DNA of 11,747 nt, taken from positions 1-11,747 of the forward strand of contig CAYWGR010000180.1 in the NCBI GenBank assembly GCA_964458015.1, read 5' to 3'. How positions within the stretch are numbered: the stretch's first letter is position 1; each line of letters opens with the position of its first letter. A program made the position numbers and the translations under genes. Source of the stretch: CAYWGR01 sp964458015 (GTDB taxonomy: Bacteria; Planctomycetota; Planctomycetia; Pirellulales; Thermoguttaceae). Under the pieces are notes generated by a model. The model made no database searches and had not been told where the DNA came from. It saw nothing but the letters and a program-made list of their open reading frames with translations. Positions 1 to 6,693 of this stretch are shown here, piece by piece.

Positions 1-2
1 CG

Positions 3-731
3 AAGGGCGTCGAGCAGGTAGAGATGCCGGAAGAAAATCGGGGTGTGGTCGGCAAACTCAGTACAGGGCCTCGGGGAATCGTCCAGGGAGGCGTTGTGAT
101 GCCCCGTGCCCCGTCGCCTCGTCCGAAAGACGACAGTCCAACGCCAAAACCGACGGATCTTGGTGCGCCGTCGGCCGAGAAAACGCCGGCCATCGTGGAG
201 CTCGGAGAATTTCGTCCTGTCACCGGTTCCACATTGCTGACTGCGAAGCCCGTGTTTACGTGGCCTGCCGTGCCGAAAGCGAAACAATACAAGCTGAGCC
301 TGTTTTTTCTTGGAAATCAGATTTGGACCGCGGATGCCGAGACGCCGCGGTTGACATATTCGGGCGATACGCCGCTTAAGGCGGGAGCATTATACTCGTG
401 GGAAGTGACCGCCATGATCGATGGCAAGCCGGAACCGATTGGCGAAGGCGCGTTTCATATAGCCAACGAACGGCAACGGGCCTGCGCGGCCGAAATCGAG
501 AAATTGTTAAGCAAGCCGGAACCCCTTTACTTGGCACTGGCGGCGTTGTGGTATAAGCAAAATGAAATGCTTTGCGAAGCTATCACCGTTAATGAAATTT
601 TGGCAAAGCAGACGCCCAGCGAGGCAGTGTATCAAGAGCTGGCCGAGCTTTACACCAGGGTAGGAATGGAGAAAGCCGCCGTGGCGGCGGAAGAAAAGGC
701 CGTGGAACTCGAAAAGAAGATGGGAAAATAA
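3..731 (+). CDS. 3' part of a secreted/surface protein with an Fn3-like domain and helical tail (5' end outside window)
   Basis: The reading frame is open to the left edge, so the gene probably begins upstream; the first in-window ATG (24) has no ribosome-binding site. Numbering from that ATG, residues about 30-55 are a Pro/Lys-rich linker. Residues about 57-147 look like a fibronectin-III/Ig-type beta sandwich, with the spaced pattern PVFTWPAV, YKLSLFF, PLKAGALYSWEV and GAFHI. Residues about 148-235 are predominantly helical and TPR-like (ALAALWYKQNEM, YQELAELYTRVGMEKAAVA). The layout resembles the C-terminal halves of FecR-type or DUF928-like surface proteins that occur near CHASE2 and CHAT genes; this comparison is from memory of family architecture. 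The gene ends 51 bases before the CHASE2 cyclase on the same strand, which suggests a shared transcript and a role in sensing or presenting an extracytoplasmic signal. The exact function is unknown. It is confidently coding, but the family is uncertain. Confidence 0.75.
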   Translation, partial: KGVEQVEMPEENRGVVGKLSTGPRGIVQGGVVMPRAPSPRPKDDSPTPKPTDLGAPSAEKTPAIVELGEFRPVTGSTLLTAKPVFTWPAVPKAKQYKLSLFFLGNQIWTADAETPRLTYSGDTPLKAGALYSWEVTAMIDGKPEPIGEGAFHIANERQRACAAEIEKLLSKPEPLYLALAALWYKQNEMLCEAITVNEILAKQTPSEAVYQELAELYTRVGMEKAAVAAEEKAVELEKKMGK

Positions 732-782
732 TCTTCTTGCAATGAAAATCTTTGACATCACACGGAAAGCCTAGCGAAGATC

Positions 783-2675
783 ATGTCCTGGACGTTCCCT
801 TTTTCTTTTCGCTCGGCGGCATGGCGGGGCGCGGGAATTGGGATCCTCTGCGCGCTGCTTTGCTGGTGTCTGAATGAGACGCCATTTCTACAGGCTTTGG
901 AAAATTGGGCCTTCGACGGCTGTTTTCAGTTTCGCGGGCGTCGAGCGGGTGCGATGGATGTGGTGATCGTGGCCGTCGATGAAGCTTCGCTTGCGGAAAT
1001 GCAGAAGCCGTTGATGTTCTTTAGCCCCGAGTTGGCCAAAGTAGTGACGTATCTGAACGAACAAGGGGCGGCGTCGATCGGCGTCGATTTTTTGTTGCCG
1101 AATAGCGAAAAAACGATGGATTTTCTGCTGCCGGGGCAGCCGGGTTCGGCCGAAACGATGGGGCAGGCCGTGGGGATTGCCGGCAATGTGGTTTTGCCCG
1201 AATGGTTCATGGACAAGGATCGCCCCTTACGGCCGCCGTTTGAATGGTACGACGTGCACATGCCTTCACGAATGCCTTGGGCTGATTTAGGGTTTGTCGA
1301 TTTCACGGTGGATTCCGACTCTTGTTTGCGGCGTCAGCTATTGCGGTGTGAAAACGCCGGGAAGCTTCGTCCCTGCATGGCGTTGGCCCTCGTGGCAAAG
1401 GCTCGGCATTTTTCGCAAGAATGGTTTGCGGCCGAGCAGCTTGCGATCGATGGCATCCCCATTCCGCTCGATGAAGAAGGTTGTTTGCCGATCAACTACG
1501 TGGGGCCGGTCGGAAGCATTCGCAAAGTGTCGTTTCGCGAGGTTTTGGCTGCTGCCGTCAAAGGGGCAGACGCAACAGGCGCGTTGCAAACATCCTTCAA
1601 AAACGCTGTCGTGTTGATTGGTATGGAGGCCGGCACGTTTCAGGATCGGTATTCCACGCCTTACACTTATCCATCGTTCTGGCAATGGTTTCGTTCAGGA
1701 GAATCGCAGCCGGCCCGTCAGATGCCGGGCGTTGAGGTCCATGCGAACATCGTCGCGACGTTGCTCGATAGGGCGTTTATCAGCAGACCGTGGTTTTTGG
1801 CCACTCCGTTGATGTTGCTTGTCGTCGGTGGCGTTTTGGGGGCGTTATTGGCTCGATGCAGCTTGGAATTGGGTGCTTTGCTGATGTTGGCGCACCATGT
1901 CGCATGGCGAGGCTTGGCTGTTGGGGCGTTTTGCTGGGGAAATTGGCATCTGGAAACGGCCGCGATGCTGGTGTTGGGCATCTTGCTCTATGGCACGATC
2001 TTTGCCATGCGGTGGCGATGGATTCGACGCATGATGGGCATGGTCAAATCGGAGGCCGTCGCCCGGGCGATGGAGACGGGCGGCGTCAAGCTGGATTTGC
2101 GCGGCGAGCAACGCGATATCACGGTGCTTTTTTGTGATATCCGTAATTTCACCCCTTTTTCCGAGCAACATACGCCGCATGAAGTGGTTCGATTGTTGAA
2201 TGCGTTTTTTGCCGAGGCGGTGCCGGCGTTCGAGGCAGCCGGCGGCACGGTAAACCAATATATCGGCGATGCCGTGATGGTGATTTTCGGTGCGCCGCAA
2301 CCGCAGGCGGATCATGCCTTAAGGGCGGTGCGTGCGGCCGTTGAAGTGGTTCGCCGTATCCATTTGTTGGACGAGCGTTGGAAAGAGCTGGGAGCAACGG
2401 AGTTCAAAATCGGGATAGGCATTCACACCGGGCGCGCGGTGGTGGGCACCGTGGGTAGCCCCCGGCGGCTAGACTATACGGCCATCGGCGATACCGTGAA
2501 CACGGCGGCACGTCTTGAGTCGGCCAATAAAGAACTCAAGTCGGAACTGATCGTCAGTCAGGCGACGTTTTCCTTGCTGCCGGAAGAGGAACGGCAACGG
2601 TTCGCCGCTCAAAGCGAGCAGCGATCCGTTGCCGTCAAGGGAAAACAAGAGCCGCTGCAAGTGTATGCCATGTAA
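783..2675 (+). CDS. CHASE2-domain class III nucleotide cyclase (adenylate/guanylate cyclase)
   Basis: This is a membrane-bound cyclase predicted to make cAMP or cGMP in response to an extracytoplasmic signal. One N-terminal membrane segment (about 14-31) precedes a large CHASE2 sensor (about 36-335; VVIVAVDEASL near 60-70, GAASIGVDFLLP near 96-106). Three membrane helices follow (about 338-357, 361-383, 389-409). A linker leads into the class III catalytic domain (about 443-625). Metal-binding Asp452 (FCDIR) and Asp496 (IGDAVM) are 44 residues apart, as in classical cyclases. The transition-state residues Asn573 and Arg577 (TVNTAAR) are present. At the two base-recognition positions, the usual Lys is Gln492 and the second is Thr566 (DYT), the latter typical of class IIIb. 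At 630 aa the protein is full length. It starts at ATG 783 after a weak ribosome site and follows the surface-protein gene in the same direction. Cyclase identity is firm; substrate preference is open because of Gln492. Confidence 0.93.
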   Translation: MSWTFPFSFRSAAWRGAGIGILCALLCWCLNETPFLQALENWAFDGCFQFRGRRAGAMDVVIVAVDEASLAEMQKPLMFFSPELAKVVTYLNEQGAASIGVDFLLPNSEKTMDFLLPGQPGSAETMGQAVGIAGNVVLPEWFMDKDRPLRPPFEWYDVHMPSRMPWADLGFVDFTVDSDSCLRRQLLRCENAGKLRPCMALALVAKARHFSQEWFAAEQLAIDGIPIPLDEEGCLPINYVGPVGSIRKVSFREVLAAAVKGADATGALQTSFKNAVVLIGMEAGTFQDRYSTPYTYPSFWQWFRSGESQPARQMPGVEVHANIVATLLDRAFISRPWFLATPLMLLVVGGVLGALLARCSLELGALLMLAHHVAWRGLAVGAFCWGNWHLETAAMLVLGILLYGTIFAMRWRWIRRMMGMVKSEAVARAMETGGVKLDLRGEQRDITVLFCDIRNFTPFSEQHTPHEVVRLLNAFFAEAVPAFEAAGGTVNQYIGDAVMVIFGAPQPQADHALRAVRAAVEVVRRIHLLDERWKELGATEFKIGIGIHTGRAVVGTVGSPRRLDYTAIGDTVNTAARLESANKELKSELIVSQATFSLLPEEERQRFAAQSEQRSVAVKGKQEPLQVYAM

Positions 2676-2688
2676 TAGGAAACGAACC

Positions 2689-2883
2689 ATGAGGAACATT
2701 CGCCTTATTTTTTTGGCGTTGGCTGTAATGTTGTGGCTTTCATGGTTGGCGAGTACTTCGGCTGCCGAACCAACGCGGCCGGAACTTTTTTTGCAGACGG
2801 GGCATTCGAGCTTGATCTGCGGCGTTGCGTATTCGCCCGACGGTCGCACGATTGCCACGGCCAGCCGTACATTCCACGTTTAG
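2689..2883 (+). pseudogene. Truncated secreted WD40-repeat protein (N-terminal remnant, 64 codons)
   Basis: An ATG lies 13 bases after the cyclase stop, preceded by AGGAAA at good spacing, so it appears to be the next gene of that operon. Residues 1-26 form a signal peptide: basic start, a hydrophobic core such as LIFLALAVMLWLSWLA, and a likely cut after SAA. The mature part then enters a textbook WD40 blade: GHSSL, GVAYSPDGRTIATAS. Where the blade should continue with a W/D-type strand (for example TVKLWD) the frame hits TAG at 2881. I find no WD40 continuation in the other two frames downstream. WD40 domains normally need about seven blades, so this is best read as the 5' end of a larger gene whose rest was deleted. 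A short secreted peptide that is still expressed cannot be excluded. Confidence 0.6.
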
Positions 2884-2950
2884 AGCGATTCGATCCCGGT
2901 TTAGTGCTTGCGCTGGCGCAGTAAACTTTGCGCAGTATGTCTATATTGCC

Positions 2951-3047
2951 GAACCTGAAAAAACTCTACAGTCGGAATAAGCGGAACTCGATGAAAGAAG
3001 AAGAAGTTCTTCGGTAGTTCCGACTTATTTCTCCTCTCGTCAGGTTC
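2951..3047. repeat. Nested inverted repeat (about 97 bp, cruciform-capable) upstream of the TolC-like gene
   Basis: Three nested complementary arm pairs are seen directly. The outer arms are GAACCTGA (2951-2958) and TCAGGTTC (3040-3047). The middle arms are AATAAGCGGAACT (2976-2988) and AGTTCCG-A-CTTATT (3016-3029), 13 pairs with one bulged A. The inner arms are GAAGAA and TTCTTC within 2997-3012. The element fills most of the gap between the broken WD40 gene and the lipoprotein start at 3050. It could be a transcription terminator, an mRNA structure controlling translation of the next gene, or a miniature palindromic element. There is no U-tract after it, so a simple intrinsic terminator is not the best reading. 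Confidence 0.6.
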
Positions 3048-3049
3048 CG

Positions 3050-4321
3050 ATGGTTCGATCTTTTTCCGCCATTCTGCCGGTTTTGCTCTTCGCGTCGGTG
3101 TTGGCCGGCTGCGCCCACCACCGCTGCACGTGCGAGATGAGCAATGCAGGCGACTCGGGCGAGAACACGGCCCCCTTGCCGCCGGAAACGCGCCAGGAAC
3201 GCGGGAATCTCTGCATCGACCTTTCGGCCGTGGATTCGTATGAATCGGTGGACAAGGCATTAGGACAGCCGCCGGCGGCCGAGCAATATCGCGTGGTGAA
3301 GGCCGAACAAGTGCAGTGTCTGGCTGCTGCAAATGCCCCCTTTGCGAAGCTTTTTGCGGGAGAAAGCGAAGCAGCGGCCGCGGATACTGGTCATCGTCAT
3401 TCCTGCTCGTCGTCAACGATGAGTACGCTGATGGCCTACCGAACGGTGGATCAACGCAATAAAGCTGCTGGAATGGCTTTGGAGCTATTCTATTCGCTTA
3501 CCGAGGCCGAGGCCGGCCGGGATATTTTGGAACGTTGCGTGGAAGAAGTTGATTTGGCTTCGACCGACCTGGATGACCTGAAAAAAAGCGGTTTGAAGAT
3601 TTCGATGGATCGCACGGCTTTGCAGCGGCAGAAGTTGGATTGGCTGGATCGGCAGATTCAGTTGCAGTCGGCAGCCCGGCAAATACAGGGACAATTGCGG
3701 CAGATTTGCGGACTTGAGGAAGAGGAATCCACGTTGCTTTGGCCCGAGGCCGACCTGAAGGTAATGATTGTTCCCCTGGATGTTAAAGCGGCGATTGAGG
3801 AGGGGATCGAGAATCGGGCGGATGTGGGTGCTTTGCAGATGCTCGACGAGTCTCTTAGTGTTGATACATTGCCTGCGGTCCGAAGCGGAATGCAGATGTT
3901 GAACGTGGGACTGGGAGCCTCCGTGGCCGGTCGGCGGCTGTTTGGCGGGGGATCAGGCAGTGCGGAGGAGTTACAAACCCGGCAGTCGCAGTTGACCCAA
4001 GCGTTGGAGGAAACAGAACGGACCGCTCGGCGAGAGATTCGCGAAGCGGCTGAAAACGTAGAATCGAGGCTTCGGGAGATTGCCGTGGCAAAGAGCCGGC
4101 GGCAAGCGTGGAAGCAGCGGTTGACAGACCTCAAAGAGAAACGCACGGCCGACGGCATAACCGCTTTTGACGTTCGGACAGCTAAACTGGAGATGTTGCG
4201 GGCTGAAAGCGAGGTTTTGCACAGGGTAATCGCTTGGAGGATTGCCCAGGTGAAGCTTCGGCAGGCTCAGGGACTATTGGCGGTCGACTGTGGATATCAT
4301 CTGCCGGAGAATTGCGAGTAG
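3050..4321 (+). CDS. TolC-family outer-membrane efflux lipoprotein
   Basis: The protein has 423 residues. It starts with a lipoprotein signal peptide (hydrophobic residues about 6-19) ending in the lipobox VLAGC, so Cys21 is the likely lipidated residue. A Cys/His-rich segment (CAHHRCTCE) follows. The remainder is rich in long amphipathic helices typical of TolC/OprM-type channels, especially about 310-415, where heptad-like stretches such as RTARREIREAAENVESRLRE and GITAFDVRTAKLEMLRAESE resemble the periplasmic helical barrel. TolC-family proteins form trimeric channels that work with periplasmic adaptors and inner-membrane pumps; no such partner is in the window. The N-terminal half is less typical, so strand positions are not assigned. 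The chosen ATG directly follows the nested inverted repeat, and no strong ribosome site is visible. Family assignment is moderately sure; the exported substrate is unknown. Confidence 0.75.
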   Translation: MVRSFSAILPVLLFASVLAGCAHHRCTCEMSNAGDSGENTAPLPPETRQERGNLCIDLSAVDSYESVDKALGQPPAAEQYRVVKAEQVQCLAAANAPFAKLFAGESEAAAADTGHRHSCSSSTMSTLMAYRTVDQRNKAAGMALELFYSLTEAEAGRDILERCVEEVDLASTDLDDLKKSGLKISMDRTALQRQKLDWLDRQIQLQSAARQIQGQLRQICGLEEEESTLLWPEADLKVMIVPLDVKAAIEEGIENRADVGALQMLDESLSVDTLPAVRSGMQMLNVGLGASVAGRRLFGGGSGSAEELQTRQSQLTQALEETERTARREIREAAENVESRLREIAVAKSRRQAWKQRLTDLKEKRTADGITAFDVRTAKLEMLRAESEVLHRVIAWRIAQVKLRQAQGLLAVDCGYHLPENCE

Positions 4322-4443
4322 GGGGGAGCTCTGCGGCGTGGAAAACCGATTTTTTGATGCAATTGGTGCGAGAAAACGAAGATTAGCACTTACAGGTTAT
4401 GCATACCCCCATCTAAATGGCTGTTTTGTCCGCCTCGGCACGG

Positions 4444-4472
4444 TTGACAGTCTCGGCCGGGTAGTTTAGGAT
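4444..4472 (+). promoter_or_regulatory. Predicted sigma70-type promoter of the rpmF-fab operon
   Basis: A perfect -35 hexamer TTGACA (4444-4449) is followed after 17 bases by TAGGAT (4467-4472), which matches TATAAT at four of six positions. Transcription would start near 4479, leaving a leader of about 38 bases before the rpmF ATG. It lies in the 195-base gap after the TolC-like gene, consistent with a separate transcription unit for ribosomal protein L32 and fatty-acid enzymes. No operator for a known fatty-acid regulator was recognised. Confidence 0.55.
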
Positions 4473-4516
4473 CTGTAGTTTCACATTCTGTAGCGGGATT
4501 TGGAGGTAACGATACC

Positions 4517-4696
4517 ATGGCTGTACCGAAGCGCAGGCAGAGCAATGCCCGCACCGGCAGTCGCCGTGCGCATGATTTCAAGAAGCCGAAGCAGCTTTCG
4601 TATTGCGAGCAGTGCAGTACGGCATTGCCGACGCATATGGTGTGTCCGAATTGTGGCTATTACATGGGCCGTAAAGTCGTAGAGACTGAGTCTTGA
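4517..4696 (+). CDS. rpmF: 50S ribosomal protein L32, zinc-binding form
   Basis: This 59-residue protein begins MAVPKRRQSNARTGSRRAHD, the conserved basic N-terminus of bacterial L32. It has two CxxC pairs, Cys30/Cys33 and Cys43/Cys46 (YCEQC, VCPNC), forming the zinc ribbon of the C+ type. L32 is a small late-assembling protein of the large ribosomal subunit. The start is well set: GGAGGT at 4502-4507 lies 9 bases before ATG 4517. Its stop overlaps the fabD start by four bases (TTGA), so the two genes are probably translationally coupled. rpmF next to fatty-acid genes is a widely conserved linkage, but here plsX and fabH do not intervene. Identity is essentially certain. Confidence 0.97.
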   Translation: MAVPKRRQSNARTGSRRAHDFKKPKQLSYCEQCSTALPTHMVCPNCGYYMGRKVVETES

Positions 4697-5601
4697 GCAG
4701 AATCGCATTTCTGTTTCCCGGACAAGGCGCTCAAACGGTTGGCATGGGCAAGCGGCTTATCGAGTCGTTGCCTAGCGTCCGCGGTCTGTATGATCGCGCG
4801 GCCGACGTGTTGGGCTATGACCTCGCGAAGCTATGCTTCGAGGGGCCCGCTGACGATTTGGATTCAACGATCTACAGTCAGCCGGCTATCTTTGTGACGA
4901 GCCTAGCGGCCTTGGAATGGCTGCGCAACGAATCGCCCGACGTGGTGATGTCGTGCGAAGCCACTGCGGGCTTAAGCCTCGGCGAATACACGGCGATGGT
5001 TTTCGCCGGCGTCATGGAGTTTGAAGACGGTCTGATGCTGGTGCAGCGTCGCGGTGCGGCCATGCAAGAAGCGGCCGATGCAACCGCGGGCGGCATGGTC
5101 AGCATTTTGGGGCTCGAACAGGTCGAGGTCGAGGCCCTTTGCGAAAAAGCGAGGAACGGCGAAACATTGAAGATCGCCAATCTGTTATGTCCGGCGAACA
5201 TCGTTATTTCCGGCAGCCTGTCGGCTTGCGAGCGCGCGGCGGAGATGGCACAATCATTCGGCGCGATGAAAGCCGTGCCGTTGGCCGTGGCAGGAGCTTT
5301 CCATACCGAAATCATGCGGCCGGCCGATCAGCGTTGTGCCGAGGCCTTGGCCGATGTGCCGATGCGAAAGCCGCGGATTCCGGTGATTTCGAATGTGGAT
5401 GCGTTGCCCCATGACGATCCGGAGGAGATCCGCCAGATTCTTGTGCGTCAGATTCTCCAGCCGGTGCGATGGGAAGACTCGATGCGTTATTTGATCCAGC
5501 AGGGATTCGACCAATTCTACGAGGTCGGACCTGGTCGCGTGCTTCGTGGTTTGCTTCGTCGCATTGATCGCGGTGTTTCGTGTCAATGCGTGGAAGTGTA
5601 A
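4693..5601 (+). CDS. fabD: Malonyl-CoA:ACP transacylase
   Basis: FabD transfers malonyl from CoA to the phosphopantetheine arm of ACP, supplying extender units for fatty-acid synthesis in the cytoplasm. The 302-aa sequence has the oxyanion-hole motif GQGAQ near residue 10, the nucleophile Ser95 in GLSLGE, malonate-carboxylate-binding Arg120 (VQRRGAAMQ) and catalytic His204 (GAFHTEIM). These fall three positions after E. coli Ser92, Arg117 and His201. The late motif YEVGPGRVL is also present. The start is TTG at 4693, overlapping the rpmF stop. It gives the family-typical beginning MSRIAFLFPGQGAQ, and no ATG nearby would keep the GQGAQ motif. There is no independent strong ribosome site, which fits coupling to rpmF. 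Identity is essentially certain. Confidence 0.97.
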   Translation: MSRIAFLFPGQGAQTVGMGKRLIESLPSVRGLYDRAADVLGYDLAKLCFEGPADDLDSTIYSQPAIFVTSLAALEWLRNESPDVVMSCEATAGLSLGEYTAMVFAGVMEFEDGLMLVQRRGAAMQEAADATAGGMVSILGLEQVEVEALCEKARNGETLKIANLLCPANIVISGSLSACERAAEMAQSFGAMKAVPLAVAGAFHTEIMRPADQRCAEALADVPMRKPRIPVISNVDALPHDDPEEIRQILVRQILQPVRWEDSMRYLIQQGFDQFYEVGPGRVLRGLLRRIDRGVSCQCVEV

Positions 5602-5626
5602 CTAGGAATTAGGGGCTAGGGGCTAG
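5602..5626. repeat. Short intergenic repeat with GGGGCTA units, between fabD and fabG
   Basis: Immediately after the fabD stop the sequence runs CTAGGAATTAGGGG followed by two GCTA/GGGG units. Its reverse complement shares CCCCTAATTC-C/T-TAG (13 of 14 bases) with the element at 6501-6531 on the other side of fabG. A small stem-loop (AACCG, loop CTTG, CGGTT; 5632-5644 region) follows directly and precedes the fabG start. The low-complexity, reiterated style suggests a dispersed intergenic repeat rather than a protein-binding site. Confidence 0.5.
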
Positions 5627-5660
5627 AGTGAACCGCTTGCGGTTTTGAACAAAAACACCG

Positions 5661-5666
5661 AGAAGG
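5661..5666 (+). promoter_or_regulatory. Ribosome-binding site that decides the fabG start
   Basis: AGAAGG lies five bases before GTG 5672. The longer in-frame alternative, TTG at 5645, sits in the descending arm of a small hairpin and has no purine-rich site before it. The shorter start is therefore preferred for fabG. Confidence 0.55.
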
Positions 5667-5671
5667 ATATC

Positions 5672-6430
5672 GTGACAAGTCGAATTTCTACGAATTTGAG
5701 CGGGCAAACAGCGATCGTAACCGGAGCGGCTCGCGGATTAGGGCGTTGCATTGCCCAATCGCTGGCGGCTGCCGGGGCCAAAGTGGCTTGTGTTGACGTC
5801 AATGTCGAGACCTTGGCCGAGACGGTCGAGGCCATTCGTTCAGCGGGCGGCACGGCCGAGCCGATCGCTTGCGACGTAACCCAAAGCGAGCGCGTCGGCG
5901 AGGCGGTCGAGCAGGTCGTCAAGTTGTGGGGCGGTTTGAATATCCTTGTGAACAACGCGGGCATTACGCGCGACAACGTGATCGTCCGCATGAAGGACGA
6001 ACAATGGGACGCGGTGATCAATATCAATTTGCGCGGCACGTTTTTGTTCACCCGCGCAGCCGCTCGGCCGATGATGAAGGCGCGTCAGGGGCGAATCGTC
6101 AACATCGCCAGCGTATCGGGTTTGATGGGCAATCCAGGGCAGGTGAATTATTCAGCGTCCAAAGCCGGCGTGATCGGTCTGACAAGAACGGTCGCCCGGG
6201 AGTTGGCCAGCCGAAATGTGACAGTCAACGCAGTGGCGCCTGGTTTTATCGCAACCGACATGACGGCGGCCTTGGGGGAGGAAATTCTCCAAGAGGTTCG
6301 GAAGCAGATTCCTTTAGGTCGTATGGGGGATCCGCAAGACGTGGCCGACGCCGTTCTTTTCCTGGTTAGCGATGCCGCCTCGTTCATTACAGGACATGTC
6401 TTGACGGTGGACGGCGGGCTAACTGTGTGA
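5672..6430 (+). CDS. fabG: 3-oxoacyl-ACP reductase
   Basis: FabG is the NADPH-dependent reductase that converts 3-ketoacyl-ACP to 3-hydroxyacyl-ACP in each elongation round. The 252-aa protein is a classical short-chain dehydrogenase. It has the nucleotide-binding motif TGAARGLG (17-24), NNAG (94-97), Asn119 in the NINLRG stretch, and the catalytic set Ser147, Tyr160 and Lys164 (NYSASK). The 13- and 4-residue spacing matches E. coli FabG Ser138, Tyr151 and Lys155. The C-terminus LTVDGGLTV is typical of FabG. The GTG start is chosen for its ribosome site; TTG 5645 would add nine residues. It is 70 bases downstream of fabD and 263 bases upstream of acpP, in the same direction. The SDR family has many members, but the setting makes FabG the clear call. 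Confidence 0.95.
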   Translation: MTSRISTNLSGQTAIVTGAARGLGRCIAQSLAAAGAKVACVDVNVETLAETVEAIRSAGGTAEPIACDVTQSERVGEAVEQVVKLWGGLNILVNNAGITRDNVIVRMKDEQWDAVININLRGTFLFTRAAARPMMKARQGRIVNIASVSGLMGNPGQVNYSASKAGVIGLTRTVARELASRNVTVNAVAPGFIATDMTAALGEEILQEVRKQIPLGRMGDPQDVADAVLFLVSDAASFITGHVLTVDGGLTV

Positions 6431-6500
6431 GAAGGTGATTTAGGAAGTATGACAAGGGCTGGTAAATGGCGTTTTTTCGGAAAGCATGATCCAGCCTGTG

Positions 6501-6531
6501 CCCCTAATTCTTAGTCAATTCCTAATCCCCT
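6501..6531. repeat. Short intergenic repeat, inverted relative to the one before fabG
   Basis: CCCCTAATTCTTAG (6501-6514) is followed by a second diverged unit ending AATTCCTAATCCCCT. It matches the reverse complement of the element at 5602-5626 at 13 of 14 bases, so fabG is bracketed by oppositely oriented copies. No gene is seen in the 6431-6693 gap that holds it. Confidence 0.5.
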
Positions 6532-6594
6532 ATGGACACGGAGCCGAAAAACCGGTATATCTTGCGGGACTGATTGGAAAATGGGGCAAGACAT

Positions 6595-6659
6595 GGGGTT
6601 TGTAACCCCGCGAGTTCGTTTTAGCAATAGTGTGGGGATTGCCACGGGAGTGCGTCCCC
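6595..6659 (+). promoter_or_regulatory. Possible structured mRNA leader ahead of acpP
   Basis: GGGGTT/AACCCC (6595-6600 with 6604-6609, loop TGT) is a perfect six-pair hairpin. Downstream, GTGG/CCAC (6632-6635 with 6642-6645) and GGGA/TCCC (6646-6649 with 6655-6658) can form small stems. Alternatively GGGGA (6634-6638) can pair with TCCCC (6655-6659), which excludes both. The structures end about 20 bases before the acpP ribosome site. No convincing promoter hexamers were found in this gap. A regulatory role is only inferred. Confidence 0.3.
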
Positions 6660-6693
6660 CGAAATATACGTAATAGCCAGGAGGACCCCCAAG

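Noticed and set aside
752..757. TTGACA just before the cyclase gene as a promoter -35
   Set aside because: No -10-like hexamer lies 15-19 bases downstream, and the gene spacing fits read-through from the upstream gene.
742..774. Ten-codon frame between the surface-protein gene and the cyclase
   Set aside because: It has no ribosome-binding site and no overlap with the cyclase start, so chance is the simplest explanation.
2942..2947. TATATT as a -10 box for the TolC-like gene
   Set aside because: The position 17 bases upstream reads CAGTAA, which does not resemble a -35, so the call is not supportable.
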